The notes beneath the pieces are model-generated. The model did not search any database, was not told the DNA's origin, and worked only from the letters and a program-made list of their open reading frames with translations. Source: JBHJHP01 sp042219855 (lineage in GTDB: Bacteria > Bacteroidota > Bacteroidia > Bacteroidales > UBA5342). From it: a stretch of DNA of 64,000 nucleotides. The stretch covers positions 558,001 to 622,000 of the forward strand of contig NZ_JBHJHP010000003.1 of assembly GCF_042219855.1 (NCBI RefSeq), read 5' to 3'. The translations under genes and the position numbers were made by a program. Within the stretch, counting starts at the first letter, position 1, and each line of letters starts with the position of its first letter. Positions 8,855 to 18,517 of the stretch are shown here, piece after piece.

Positions 8855-10153
8855 ATGATCTGGAATGAAACGTTTGAATGCATGGACCGTGAATCAATGG
8901 AAATTGTTCAGGGGAAGCGCCTGCATGATATGATTGAACGAGTATACCACAATTCTCCATTTTACAGGAAAAAACTGCAGGAGTTCAATCTTACACCCGA
9001 CGATATACAATCTGTTAATGACCTAAAAAGACTTCCCTTTACGCTGAAAACAGACCTGCGAGATAATTATCCGTTTGGTATGTTTAGCGTTCCAATGAGT
9101 GAAATTGTAAGATTGCATGCTTCTTCCGGGACCACGGGAAAACCAACAGTTGTAGGATATACGCGAAAAGATATCGGAACCTGGAGCGAGGTCATGGCTA
9201 GAACTTTTTCAGGAGCAGGCGTCGTTAAAAACGATTTTATTCAGATCGCATATGGCTACGGATTATTTACCGGTGGTCTGGGTGCACACTACGGGGCTGA
9301 AAAAATTGGGGCCTCTGTTATTCCTATATCTGGTGGTAATACAGATAAACAGCTTCAGCTGATGGAAGATTTCGGAACAAATGTTATAGCCTGTACTCCT
9401 TCTTATGCCCTTTTTCTGGCAGAAGCAATCAAAGAAAAGAAACTGGATCGCAAAAAACTGAATTTGCGGGTAGGTGTTTTCGGTGCCGAACCCTGGACCG
9501 AAACCATGCGTCGTGAGATAGAACAGAAACTGGAAATAAAAGCAATCGATATTTATGGGCTGAGTGAGATCATTGGCCCGGGAGTATCATTTGAATGTGA
9601 ACATCAGTGTGGCTTACATATTAATGAGGATCATTTTATTCCGGAGATTATCGATCCGGTTACGTTGGAACCTCTTCCTGAAGGAAGTGAAGGTGAACTG
9701 GTATTTACAACGATTACCAAAGAAGGACTGCCATTGATCCGTTACCGTACAAGAGATCTCACTTCGCTGGACTCTGAAAAGTGTAAGTGTGGCAGAACTT
9801 TGGTGCGAATGAAAAAGTGTACCGGTCGGTCGGATGATATGCTTATCATACGCGGGGTGAATGTATTCCCTTCTCAGATAGAAAGTGTGCTTCTGGAAAT
9901 GAGCGAGACAGAACCACATTATCAGCTGATTGTGGAAAGAGAGGGTACGCTTGATACTTTAACCGTTTTGGTTGAGGTACAGGAGCAGTTCTTTTCCGAT
10001 GAAATTCGCGTTTTGCAGAATCTGCGAAAGAAAATCACGCATAATATTCAATCCACCCTTGGAATTTCAGTCAGTGTGAAGCTGGTGGAACCCAAAACCA
10101 TTGAGCGGACAGCGGGAAAATCCAAACGTGTAATTGATAACAGGAAAATATAA
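8855..10153 (+). CDS. paaK: phenylacetate-CoA ligase family protein
   Basis: AMP-forming aryl-CoA ligase of 432 residues, the length of PaaK. The P-loop-like motif HASSGTTGKPTVVGYT is at about residue 87. The adenylate region IYGLSEIIGPGVSFEC and the hinge RTGKSDD-like segment (CTGRSDDMLIIRG) follow. The C-terminal catalytic Lys fits RTAGKSKRV. Such ligases activate phenylacetate or indoleacetate, either in aerobic phenylacetate breakdown or, in anaerobes, with indolepyruvate:ferredoxin oxidoreductase. No other paa or ior gene is visible here. The ACT-domain gene after it is the usual companion. Confidence 0.9.
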   Translation: MIWNETFECMDRESMEIVQGKRLHDMIERVYHNSPFYRKKLQEFNLTPDDIQSVNDLKRLPFTLKTDLRDNYPFGMFSVPMSEIVRLHASSGTTGKPTVVGYTRKDIGTWSEVMARTFSGAGVVKNDFIQIAYGYGLFTGGLGAHYGAEKIGASVIPISGGNTDKQLQLMEDFGTNVIACTPSYALFLAEAIKEKKLDRKKLNLRVGVFGAEPWTETMRREIEQKLEIKAIDIYGLSEIIGPGVSFECEHQCGLHINEDHFIPEIIDPVTLEPLPEGSEGELVFTTITKEGLPLIRYRTRDLTSLDSEKCKCGRTLVRMKKCTGRSDDMLIIRGVNVFPSQIESVLLEMSETEPHYQLIVEREGTLDTLTVLVEVQEQFFSDEIRVLQNLRKKITHNIQSTLGISVSVKLVEPKTIERTAGKSKRVIDNRKI

Positions 10154-10156
10154 ATA

Positions 10157-10182
10157 AGACACAAGACACAAGACACAAGATA
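10157..10182. repeat. heptamer repeat (AGACACA)n, locus 1
   Basis: Three perfect AGACACA units followed by a partial AGATA, in the gap between paaK and the ACT gene. The same degenerate 7-base unit recurs at 20496-20537 and, inverted, at 57911-57945. Confidence 0.85.
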
Positions 10183-10197
10183 TATACACATACCATC

Positions 10198-10623
10198 ATG
10201 ATAGCGAAACAACTTTCAGTTTTTTTGGAAAATAAAACCGGTAGGTTAACAGAAGTGGCCCAGTTTCTGGGTGATGCCGGAATAAACATGTCAGCTTATA
10301 CACTTGCAGACACATCCGATTTTGGTATATTAAGAATGATCGTTTCGGATCCTAAGGAAGCTTATAATGTACTGAAAGCGGCCGGATTTACAGTTAAAAT
10401 TTCAGAGGTTATCGGCCTGAGTTGTCCCAATGAACCGGGTGCGTTGGCTAAGGCATTACAAATCCTTTCCAGAGAAGGTCTGGAAATAGAATACCTGTAT
10501 GCTTTTTCTGTTAATGAAAGTGCAAATGTTATTCTTAAACCTGATAATGTTAAGAAGTGTATTGCTGTTTTACAGGAACACAAACTCGAACTGATTGCTG
10601 CCAGCGATTTGTACCGGTTGTAG
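10198..10623 (+). CDS. tandem ACT-domain protein
   Basis: Small cytoplasmic protein of 141 residues made of two ACT domains. The first begins QLSVFLENKTGRLTEVAQFL with DAGINMSAYTL; the second begins about residue 75 with GLSCPNEPGALAKAL. ACT domains bind amino acids or related ligands. A stand-alone tandem ACT protein next to a phenylacetate-CoA ligase is common, and it is presumed to sense aromatic amino acids or to regulate the ligase. That role is inferred from context only. Its 3' end is 3 bases from the convergent transporter gene. Confidence 0.88.
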   Translation: MIAKQLSVFLENKTGRLTEVAQFLGDAGINMSAYTLADTSDFGILRMIVSDPKEAYNVLKAAGFTVKISEVIGLSCPNEPGALAKALQILSREGLEIEYLYAFSVNESANVILKPDNVKKCIAVLQEHKLELIAASDLYRL

Positions 10624-10626
10624 CAA

Positions 10627-11883
10627 CTAATGTTCGCTTTTTATCTTATGCCCTCTAACTGCATAGAAAAGGATAAAGAGGTAAGAAGGAACTAAAATCC
10701 AGTAAGCAGTCTGGGAGCTGTAGACATCAAAAAGTTTGCCCCACAATAATGGCATTAATGCCCCGCCCAGAATAGCCATGATCAGCATGGCAGAGCCCGT
10801 ATTTGTATGCCTGCCAAGACCTTTAAGTGCAAGTGGCCAGATCGCTGGCCAAACCATGGCATTCGACAGACCAAGCAATGCGATAAAGATCACAGATATT
10901 TCACCTTTCAGCAGTATTGCTGCCAGCGCAAAAACAATACCTGAAAAGGCAGAAATTTTTAATATACCTTCCTGGCTTATATATTTAGGAACAGTTATAA
11001 TGCCGATAATATATCCTACAGTCATGAAAATCATCGTTACGGAAGTAAGTGTCTGAGCAACATTCATACTGATGCCCATGGCTGAACCGTGGCGAATAAT
11101 TGTGTCTCCGGCAATGACTTCAACTCCAACATAAAAGAATAAGGCTACAACTCCAAGAATGAGATTGGGATACGCAAATACAGTGCTCCGGTCATGGTGA
11201 TTTGCTGCAGGACTTTCATTCTCCTCAGGTTCTATTTGGGGAAGTGGTGAAAGCTTTACCCCGATACCCATGGCGATCAATGCCACAGTCATCACCATAT
11301 ATGGACCAATAACTCTTCGGGCTAATTCATTCAGAGCTATTATTTTTTCTTTGTCACCCATGAGTTCCAGGCTCTTTGTTAAGGCGTCGGCATCATTTAA
11401 AATATAATATGCCAGGATAAGTGGGGCAATAGCTCCGGCAAGTTTATTGCAAATTCCCATGATGCTGATCCGTTTGGCGGCACTTTCAATGGGACCTACA
11501 ATAGTAACATATGGATTTGCTGCCGTCTGCAACAGTGCCAGTCCGGTTCCCATGATGAATAAACCCGTAAGAAAAACAGCATAGGTTCGGGAAATAGCAG
11601 CAGGAATAAACAGGATGGTTCCCAGTGCCATAATAAATAAACCAATCATCATTCCGTTCTTATAACCTGTTTTTTTCAGGATCCAGGCAGATGGCAAAGC
11701 CATGAAAAAATACGAGATATAGAACATGAATGTAACAAACATGGCCTGGAAATTACTCAGTTCGCATGATATTTGTAAGTAAGGTATAAGAATCCCGTTT
11801 AGCCAGGTTACAAAACCAAAAATAAAAAACAGGGCACCAATTATGATTATAGGAGGAAATTTACTCCGTGCAGATGTTTGCAT
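10627..11883 (-). CDS. FucP/GluP-type MFS sugar transporter
   Basis: Inner-membrane proton symporter of the major facilitator superfamily, FucP-like branch, 418 residues with about 12 hydrophobic segments. Diagnostic segments are FFIFGFVTWLNGILIPYLQ, FYISYFFMALPSAW, and GTGLALLQTAANPYVTIVGP. These are shared by L-fucose and glucose/galactose permeases of Gram-negative bacteria. The sugar is not settled by sequence. No catabolic gene for fucose or galactose is adjacent. It is a single-gene unit. Confidence 0.9.
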   Translation of the reverse strand: MQTSARSKFPPIIIIGALFFIFGFVTWLNGILIPYLQISCELSNFQAMFVTFMFYISYFFMALPSAWILKKTGYKNGMMIGLFIMALGTILFIPAAISRTYAVFLTGLFIMGTGLALLQTAANPYVTIVGPIESAAKRISIMGICNKLAGAIAPLILAYYILNDADALTKSLELMGDKEKIIALNELARRVIGPYMVMTVALIAMGIGVKLSPLPQIEPEENESPAANHHDRSTVFAYPNLILGVVALFFYVGVEVIAGDTIIRHGSAMGISMNVAQTLTSVTMIFMTVGYIIGIITVPKYISQEGILKISAFSGIVFALAAILLKGEISVIFIALLGLSNAMVWPAIWPLALKGLGRHTNTGSAMLIMAILGGALMPLLWGKLFDVYSSQTAYWILVPSYLFILFYAVRGHKIKSEH

Positions 11884-11948
11884 ATGGTTATTTTTATTGC
11901 TGGTGGATCAGAGGTACAACCTTAAGTTGCACACTCATTAATATGGTT

Positions 11949-11956
11949 CAAATATA
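11949..11956 (-). promoter_or_regulatory. -7 element of the MFS transporter promoter
   Basis: Minus strand reads TATATTTG, a perfect TAnnTTTG element 65 bases before the start. The expected -33 position has only a T-run. Downstream of it the leader contains CAAC-TTAAG-GTTG, a small palindrome that could be an operator. Confidence 0.48.
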
Positions 11957-12078
11957 GTTATCAGAAATGAAAAAAACGAGGGTTTTTCTTCAGTTACTAT
12001 TCCTATGACAGCGACCTGTGGGTACAGTTTGGGTATTAGAACAACCAATACCAGGTAGTTTATAGCGTATTAAAAGAT

Positions 12079-13098
12079 AGATTTCCCACTCTTTCACCCG
12101 TACCTTCTTTCGAAATGACACGAACGTTTTCCCCTTCGCGGATGCAGCACGTACTAACATAATTATGGATTCGGTTAGTGTCTGCGGAATAGGCTTGATT
12201 GACATTCACAGTAAGAGTTGTAAGAAACCTTCAGTCTGGTATTCATATAAAAGATGCATGCAATTACGGAAGTGTCCTTAACATAAAGATTTCTCACTTC
12301 TTTTGAAATGACACGAACATTTTCTCTTTCGCGGATGCAGCAAGTACTAATATAATTATGGATTCGGTTAGCATCCGCGGAATAGGCTTGATTGACATTC
12401 ACAGTAAGAGTTGTAAGAAACCTTCAGTNNNNNNNNNNNNNNNNNNNNNNNNNNNNNNNNNNNNNNNNNNNNNNNNNNNNNNNNNNNNNNNNNNNNNNNN
12501 NNNNNNNNNNNNNNNNNNNNNNNNNNNNNNNNNNNNNNNNNNNNNNNNNNNNNNNNNNNNNNNNNNNNNNNNNNNNNNNNNNNNNNNNNNNNNNNNNNNN
12601 NNNNNNNNNNNNNNNNNNNNNNNNNNNNNNNNNNNNNNNNNNNNNNNNNNNNNNNNNNNNNNNNNNNNNNNNNNNNNNNNNNNNNNNNNNNNNNNNNNNN
12701 NNNNNNNNNNNNNNNNNNNNNNNNNNNNNNNNNNNNNNNNNNNNNNNNNNNNNNNNNNNNNNNNNNNNNNNNNNNNNNNNNNNNNNNNNNNNNNNNNNNN
12801 NNNNNNNNNNNNNNNNNNNNNNNNNNNNNNNNNNNNNNNNNNNNNNNNNNNNNNNNNNNNNNNNNNNNNNNNNNNNNNNNNNNNNNNNNNNNNNNNNNNN
12901 NNNNNNNNNNNNNNNNNNNNNNNNNNNNNNNNNNNNNNNNNNNNNNNNNNNNNNNNNNNNNNNNNNNNNNNNNNNNNNNNNNNNNNNNNNNNNNNNNNNN
13001 NNNNNNNNNNNNNNNNNNNNNNNATGACACGAACATTTTCTCTTTCGCGGATGCAGCAATTACTAACATAATTATGGATTCGGTTAGCATCCGCGGAA
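12079..13098. repeat. tandem repeat array interrupted by an assembly gap
   Basis: Copy 1 spans 12079-12286 and copy 2 starts at 12287 and runs into N at 12429. A partial copy follows the gap at 13024-13098. Copies 1 and 2 are nearly identical over about 190 bases with a period of 193 downstream of the GAAATGACACGAAC core. Copies 2 and the last one contain a perfect 9-bp inverted pair CGCGGATGC / GCATCCGCG (12330-12338 with 12371-12379; 13046-13054 with 13087-13095); in copy 1 the right arm has decayed. On the minus strand the copies start with GTCATTTCraAAGAAG and a GAGAAATCT-like stretch, resembling dispersed REP-like repeats in Bacteroidota genomes (inference). The 120 bases before the array hold no gene I can support. 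Confidence 0.85.
12429..13023. other. assembly gap (595 N)
   Basis: Run of N inside the tandem array, so the true copy number and any gene inside are unknown. The collapse of near-identical repeats is the likely cause. Confidence 0.99.
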
Positions 13099-13099
13099 T

Positions 13100-13160
13100 A
13101 TTTCTGAATGCCTGTCCCTTCGAGCGAAGCTAGAAGTCTCAGTCCGACTAGTTCAGAAAT
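13100..13160 (-). terminator. hairpin at the 3' end of the amidase gene
   Basis: Perfect 9-bp inverted repeat ATTTCTGAA (13100-13108) / TTCAGAAAT (13152-13160). The inner sequence can fold further, for example CTTCG/CGAAG. The right arm lies in the last codons and stop region of the amidase gene. There is no clear T-run, so termination is only suggested. Confidence 0.4.
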
Positions 13161-14719
13161 TTTGGGACTTTGCGGTGTTTGGTTTTTTGCTCGTATCCAA
13201 AAGCAATTTCAATTAAAACCGGTTCACTCCAGGCCCTTCCGAAAATTGAAATTCCAACGGGGAGGTTATTTACGAATCCCATGGGAAGTGTGATGTTGGG
13301 ATATCCGGCCATTGCAGCAGGTGAAGAGCTTGAAAGCACAAAGCTATCTCCGTTTTCAAGGTCAGTGCGCCATGCCGGTGAACCGGTAGGTGCAATGATT
13401 GCATCGAGATCATATTCATCCATTAATTTATCAATACCCTCTGTTGTCGACATTTCTTTCATTTTATTTAAAGCCTCCAGGTATTCAGGTGAATTCAGAT
13501 CTCCTTTATCTTCAGCCATTTCAAGTATTTTCTGATCAAAATATTTCAGTTCCAGGGAGTCACCTTTATTAAAAGCGATGATATCTGCCAGTGTTTTTAC
13601 CGGAGCTTCATCCCCGAGTGAAGCAAGGTAGGAATTGATTCCATCTTTAAACTCATATAACAATACATCAAAGGAATAGTCCAGTGCCAGCGTGTCATAT
13701 ACTGTTTTAAAATCAGTCACCAGTTCAGCTCCAGCGGCTTTCATATCATTAATGGCAAGTTTGAAAAGTGAATCAACTTCGGGTAAAATACCGGTAGGAC
13801 CGGTATACACTGCAATCCTTTTACCTTTTAAGCCCTTCGGATTAAGAAACGGAGTATAATCTGATAAACTTAAATCTTTGCTGTTCAGTGTTTTGCTGTC
13901 GGTGGTGTCTGTGCCTGTTAAGGCACCGAGGCAAATGGCTGCATCGGTCACGGTTCTAGCCATGGGGCCGGGGGTATCCTGCGTAAATGAGATCGGAATA
14001 ATCCCCGACCTGCTTATCAAACCTACCGTTGGCTTGATGCCTACAATTCCATTGGCTCCTGAGGGACAAACAATGGATCCGTTTGTTTCTGTACCAATGG
14101 CTAACATGCAGAAATTGGCTGATACTGCTACGCCAGACCCGGAACTTGATCCACATGGATTTTGTGTCAGCACGTATGGATTTTTAGTCTGACCGCCAAC
14201 ACCACTCCAGCCACTGGAAGAACTGAATGATCTGAAGTTGGCCCATTCGCTTAGATTCGTTTTACCGAGGATAACAGCACCTGCTTCACGCAGTTTGGCT
14301 GCTACCCAGCTGTCTTTCAGGGGGTATGATCCCAATAGAGCCCTGGAACCACCTGTGGTTTCCATCATGTCATGTGTGTCAATATTGTCCTTTAGTAAAA
14401 CCGGAATCCCATGTAAAGGTCCTCTGGAATGTCCGTTTTTGAGTTCTTCATCCAGTTTTGCAGCTATGTCTACGGCATCAGGATTAATCATGATGACTGA
14501 ATGCAATTCAGGACCATCCCAATCCATGGTTTTTATTTGCTCTATGTAATATGCTACAACTTCTGATACCGTGCGTGTACCTTCGTTATAACACGTTTGC
14601 AGTTCAGGAATTGTAATCTCTTCGATTGGTTTACATTGTTCTTTGGGTTTATGTTTGCAGGATGCAATGCTGATCAGACTTAATGTAATAAAAATCCGGA
14701 TAAATAAATTTCGGGTCAT
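13148..14719 (-). CDS. amidase-signature lipoprotein
   Basis: Amidase-signature (GatA-like fold) hydrolase of 523 residues. An N-terminal lipoprotein signal ends in the lipobox SIAS-C at about residue 21, so it is lipid-anchored in the envelope and not the cytoplasmic GatA subunit. The catalytic Lys is in PVLLKDNIDT. The Ser-rich signature NPCGSSSGSGVAV holds the cis-Ser and nucleophile Ser, with GTETNGSIVCPSG following. All Ser-Ser-Lys triad positions are present. The substrate is unknown; exported amidases of this type cleave peptide or aryl amides. It lies alone, downstream of the repeat array. Confidence 0.92.
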   Translation of the reverse strand: MTRNLFIRIFITLSLISIASCKHKPKEQCKPIEEITIPELQTCYNEGTRTVSEVVAYYIEQIKTMDWDGPELHSVIMINPDAVDIAAKLDEELKNGHSRGPLHGIPVLLKDNIDTHDMMETTGGSRALLGSYPLKDSWVAAKLREAGAVILGKTNLSEWANFRSFSSSSGWSGVGGQTKNPYVLTQNPCGSSSGSGVAVSANFCMLAIGTETNGSIVCPSGANGIVGIKPTVGLISRSGIIPISFTQDTPGPMARTVTDAAICLGALTGTDTTDSKTLNSKDLSLSDYTPFLNPKGLKGKRIAVYTGPTGILPEVDSLFKLAINDMKAAGAELVTDFKTVYDTLALDYSFDVLLYEFKDGINSYLASLGDEAPVKTLADIIAFNKGDSLELKYFDQKILEMAEDKGDLNSPEYLEALNKMKEMSTTEGIDKLMDEYDLDAIIAPTGSPAWRTDLENGDSFVLSSSSPAAMAGYPNITLPMGFVNNLPVGISIFGRAWSEPVLIEIAFGYEQKTKHRKVPKFLN

Positions 14720-14996
14720 AACAGTGGATTAAGAGATTAATAATATGCAACAAATTACAATAAAATTATGAATTCTGTTTGATAATTGCGGTACAACCGG
14801 CTTAAAATACACAACCTGGCCCTGATAACATATTTTAACACTGTGGATGCTGAAGTACACAATTTATATAGGATTTTAAAAAAAATCAATAGGACTAAAC
14901 ATATTGCTATTTCATTGTGTTGCTTTAGGGTCACGCCTTATTTAGAACAACAAAAACGGTATGACATTGTTATAGTTTAGAATAAATAAAAACTGA

Positions 14997-16157
14997 ATGG
15001 ATAGTATTAACAAGCATCCGTTAATAACGGACGAACACAGAAACTATAGAGAAAAAATACGCTCGTTTGCTGAAAAAGAAATTAAGGGCATTGCAAGACA
15101 ACTGGATAAGGAGAACCGTTTTTCTGTTGAACTCACAAAAAAGATGGGGAAGATCGGGCTTCTCGGGATACAGATTCCCAGGGTTTATGGCGGTCAGGAA
15201 CTGGACACCTTATCTTACATTATTGCGGTTGAGGAGCTTGCCAGGGTTGATGGTTCTCAGTCAGCAACGATAGCTGCGCATAATTCACTTGGACTTTATC
15301 CTATTTACAAGTACGGAACTGATGCCCAAAAGGAAAAATATCTGCCTAAATTGGTGGCAGGTGACCATTTATGGGCTTTCGGAATAACAGAACCTACAGC
15401 TGGTTCAGACGCACAGGGTGTTAAAACAAAGGCAGAGCTTCAAGGTGATAAGTGGTTAATTAACGGGTCTAAAATTTTCATTACTAACTCTGCTTCGGAT
15501 ATGTCGGCAGGTGTGACCATTCAGGCTGTAACAGGCGAGAAGAATGGTAAACCCGAGTTGTCAGCTATATTGGTTGATCAGGATACCAAAGGTTTTTCCC
15601 GTGGTTTTATTACCGGAAAACTGATGTGGCGCGCAGCAGATACAGGACGTTTGTTTTTTCAAAATAGTGTAGTGCCCAGTGATAATTTGCTGGGGGAAAA
15701 AGGGCAGGGCGCCCGGATAATGCTCGAAACACTTGATGGTGGCCGCTTGTCCATTGCTGCAATGGGCCTTGGTTTGGCGCAGGGAGCATACGAAATGGCT
15801 AAGGATTATGCGCAGAACCGTCAACAATTTGGCCGATCAATTTCAAAGTTCCAGACGGTTGCTTTCAAACTGGCTGATATGGACAAAAAAATCGAGCTTG
15901 CCCGAAACACGCTTTATAATGCATGTTGGTTAAAAGATCAGGGGAAACCATTTGGCCGTGAAGCTGCCATATCAAAACTATATTGTTCAGAGGTGGCAAA
16001 AGAGGTGGCAGATGAAGCTGTTCAGATTTTCGGTGCATACGGATTAACCGATGATAATGACATTGAGCGTTTTTATCGTGATCAGCGCATTCTGCAGATC
16101 GGAGAAGGGACATCTGAAATTTTAAAGCTTGTTATATCACGACATATAGGCATTTAA
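14997..16157 (+). CDS. acyl-CoA dehydrogenase
   Basis: FAD-dependent enzyme of 386 residues that introduces the alpha-beta double bond into acyl-CoA, passing electrons to ETF. Family signatures are GITEPTAGSDAQG (about residue 130) and the C-terminal QIFGAYGLTDD followed by RDQRILQIGEGTSEIL, in which the Glu before GTSE is the position of the catalytic base. Length and motifs fit the short-chain/butyryl-CoA type. It precedes the mevalonate genes by 42 bases and could be co-transcribed with them. No clear TAnnTTTG element is seen in the 277-base gap upstream, which otherwise shows nothing. Confidence 0.93.
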   Translation: MDSINKHPLITDEHRNYREKIRSFAEKEIKGIARQLDKENRFSVELTKKMGKIGLLGIQIPRVYGGQELDTLSYIIAVEELARVDGSQSATIAAHNSLGLYPIYKYGTDAQKEKYLPKLVAGDHLWAFGITEPTAGSDAQGVKTKAELQGDKWLINGSKIFITNSASDMSAGVTIQAVTGEKNGKPELSAILVDQDTKGFSRGFITGKLMWRAADTGRLFFQNSVVPSDNLLGEKGQGARIMLETLDGGRLSIAAMGLGLAQGAYEMAKDYAQNRQQFGRSISKFQTVAFKLADMDKKIELARNTLYNACWLKDQGKPFGREAAISKLYCSEVAKEVADEAVQIFGAYGLTDDNDIERFYRDQRILQIGEGTSEILKLVISRHIGI

Positions 16158-16199
16158 TGCGTATATTGTTTAATTGATTTGAAAAGACCCCAATAAAAA

Positions 16200-17201
16200 A
16201 TGAAAAAGCGGAAAACAGAGCATTTAAATCTGGCCTTTCAATCCCGGACTGATGTGTCGGTATTGGATAATCGCTTTGTATATGAACCCATGTTTAGCGG
16301 GCATCCTGATCAGAACATCCCTACGGTAGAACTGGGCGGAAAGAAACAAAAGATACCGGTTTGGGTATCAAGTATGACCGGAGGTACAGATTATGCCGGC
16401 CATATAAACCGAAATCTGGCCAGGGCCTGTGGTGAATTCGGCATGGGAATGGGACTCGGTTCCTGTCGGGTATTACTGGAGGAAGATAAGTACCTGAGTC
16501 ATTTTGACCTGAGGAAATACCTTGGGAATGAGGTGCCGTTTTTTGCCAATCTGGGTATTAGTCAGATTGAGAAATCCATCAGGAATAAGTCGGTAGACGA
16601 TATTGCTTCAATGATAGAAAAGCTCCGGGCTGACGGACTTATCATTCACATCAATCCTATCCAGGAATGGTTGCAACCTGAAGGAGACAACATTTCTGTT
16701 CCCCCGATTGAAACGATTCAGACGTTTCTGGAAGAAACCGGTATTCCGGTTATTGTAAAAGAAGTTGGTCAGGGTATGGGATATGAAAGTCTGAAGGCCT
16801 TGTTGAAACTGCCTCTCGTAGCTGTTGAATTCGGTGCTTTTGGAGGAACCAATTTTGCCCGGATTGAACTGGAGAGAAGTACCCCGGAACGTAAAAAACT
16901 GTATGAACCACTGGCTTATATCGGTAACGATGCCTACAGAATGATGGACTATGCTAATACGATAAGGCAGTCAGAAGAGGATTTAAAGTGTGATCATCTG
17001 ATTGTTTCGGGTGGATTGAAAAACTATCTTGATGGTTACTATTTTTTGCAGAAATCACAATTTACAACCATTTACGGGCATGCCTCGGCATTTCTGGAAC
17101 ACGCCAGAGAAGAGTACGAATTGTTAAGGGATTTTGTAAGCAGTCAGATAAAGGGCTTACAGATTGCCTATGCCTATCTGAAGTTGAATAAAGAGTATTA
17201 A
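16200..17201 (+). CDS. fni: type 2 isopentenyl-diphosphate delta-isomerase
   Basis: FMN- and NAD(P)H-dependent isomerase interconverting IPP and DMAPP, 333 residues. The N-terminal RKTEHLNLAF, the WVSSMTGGT loop, and GMGLGSCR match IDI-2. Later VIVKEVGQGMG and EFGAFGGTNFARIE fit the phosphate- and flavin-binding segments. It is the first gene of the mevalonate operon, 18 bases before mvaA. The order isomerase, HMG-CoA reductase, kinases and decarboxylase covers the pathway from HMG-CoA to both C5 units. Confidence 0.93.
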   Translation: MKKRKTEHLNLAFQSRTDVSVLDNRFVYEPMFSGHPDQNIPTVELGGKKQKIPVWVSSMTGGTDYAGHINRNLARACGEFGMGMGLGSCRVLLEEDKYLSHFDLRKYLGNEVPFFANLGISQIEKSIRNKSVDDIASMIEKLRADGLIIHINPIQEWLQPEGDNISVPPIETIQTFLEETGIPVIVKEVGQGMGYESLKALLKLPLVAVEFGAFGGTNFARIELERSTPERKKLYEPLAYIGNDAYRMMDYANTIRQSEEDLKCDHLIVSGGLKNYLDGYYFLQKSQFTTIYGHASAFLEHAREEYELLRDFVSSQIKGLQIAYAYLKLNKEY

Positions 17202-17219
17202 TCCTGAAAAACAACCTCA

Positions 17220-18515
17220 ATGTTAAAAGGATTTTCAAGGTTATCGAAAGACGAAAAACGGCAAATTCTTATCGGGGAAGGACTAATTTCAGAGAGCGAA
17301 TTAGATGAAATAATTCAATCTGAACACGTTGATCCTGAATTCCGAAAAAGACTGGAAGGATTCAGTGAAAATGTGCTTACATCCTACCATCTGCCTTTCA
17401 GTGTTGCGCCTAATTTTTTAATTAACGGCACTTCTTATATCATCCCAATGGTTACAGAAGAAAGTTCTGTGGTTGCTGCTGCAGCGTCTGCAGCCGGATT
17501 CTGGGCTATGAACGGTGGCTTCCATTGTAATGTGAAGTCAACAGTTAAAGTCGGCCAGGTATTTTTTGAATGGGGTGGCCCGGTTGATTTGATGCAAAGC
17601 CGTCTGGCTGAACTTACAACAGTGTTAAATGACGTAACAACTTCATTAACAGGGAATATGCAAAAACGGGGAGGGGGAATCACTGCATATAGTCTGATTC
17701 CGCATCCCAATGTTTCTTTTTCCTGCATTGAGCTTCATGTGGAATTTGAAACTGCTGATTCCATGGGGGCAAACTTTATAAACTCATGCCTGGAGGCGAT
17801 AGCTGCGGAAATACCGGTGTTCACTGAGGAGCACTTTCCGGATTATCCTGGTGCAGATGTAATCATGGCAATCCTCTCAAACCATACACCACATTGTATT
17901 GTGGAATGTTACGTTGAAGCACCGGTTATGTCATTGAATAAGTTTGATGCTGATAATAATGGAGAACGATTTGCTGAACGGTTTAAAAAAGCAGTGGATA
18001 TTGCATTACAGGACACTTCGAGGGCGGTTACACATAATAAAGGCATTTTTAATGGTATTTCTGCCGTTCTCCTTGCAACCGGGAATGATTTTCGGGCCGT
18101 TGAAGCAGCGGGACATGCTTATGCTGTTAAGGATGGTCATTATGCATCCTTGTCAAAGGTATCGCTAACGGGTGAAACGTTTCGCTTGTCCCTTGAAGTG
18201 CCTATGGCTGTTGGAACTGTTGGTGGTCTAACCCGTTTACACCCCATGGCAGCTGCTGCACTTCATATTCTCGGAAACCCCGGTGCTGAAAAGTTAATGA
18301 TGGCCATTGCTTCTGTGGGGCTGGCTTCAAATTTTTCAGCTGTAAAAGCATTGACGACCAGTGGGATACAGCGCGGACATATGAAGATGCATCTGGTTAA
18401 TATTCTGAACCAGTTGGGAGCAACAAACGAACAAGTTGAGCAGGCTCAGCGTTTTTTTAAAGATAAGACTGTTTCTGTAAGTGCAGTGCGTTCATTTTTA
18501 ACAAAAAAGAATTAA
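17220..18515 (+). CDS. mvaA: class II hydroxymethylglutaryl-CoA reductase
   Basis: Reduces HMG-CoA to mevalonate, the committed step of the pathway. The protein has 431 residues and is soluble, with no membrane segment. The catalytic set of the class II enzyme is visible: Glu in TEESSVVAAA (about 80), Lys in HNKGI (about 273), Asp in GNDFRAVEA (about 290) and His in QRGHMKMH (about 386). ENVLTSYHLPFSVAPNF is the usual N-terminal signature. Although class II enzymes are often named degradative, the surrounding kinases and decarboxylase show a biosynthetic role here. It is 2 bases from the next gene. Confidence 0.95.
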   Translation: MLKGFSRLSKDEKRQILIGEGLISESELDEIIQSEHVDPEFRKRLEGFSENVLTSYHLPFSVAPNFLINGTSYIIPMVTEESSVVAAAASAAGFWAMNGGFHCNVKSTVKVGQVFFEWGGPVDLMQSRLAELTTVLNDVTTSLTGNMQKRGGGITAYSLIPHPNVSFSCIELHVEFETADSMGANFINSCLEAIAAEIPVFTEEHFPDYPGADVIMAILSNHTPHCIVECYVEAPVMSLNKFDADNNGERFAERFKKAVDIALQDTSRAVTHNKGIFNGISAVLLATGNDFRAVEAAGHAYAVKDGHYASLSKVSLTGETFRLSLEVPMAVGTVGGLTRLHPMAAAALHILGNPGAEKLMMAIASVGLASNFSAVKALTTSGIQRGHMKMHLVNILNQLGATNEQVEQAQRFFKDKTVSVSAVRSFLTKKN

Positions 18516-18517
18516 CT

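Noticed and set aside
12358..13090. Open frames across the N run
   Set aside because: They consist almost only of unknown bases and are artefacts of the gap.
12079..13098. CRISPR array
   Set aside because: The units are about 200 bases with no short direct repeat and unique spacer pattern, and no cas gene is near.
14786..14980. Small gene before the acyl-CoA dehydrogenase
   Set aside because: 64 codons of low-complexity sequence with no recognisable domain, no ribosome-binding site or promoter.
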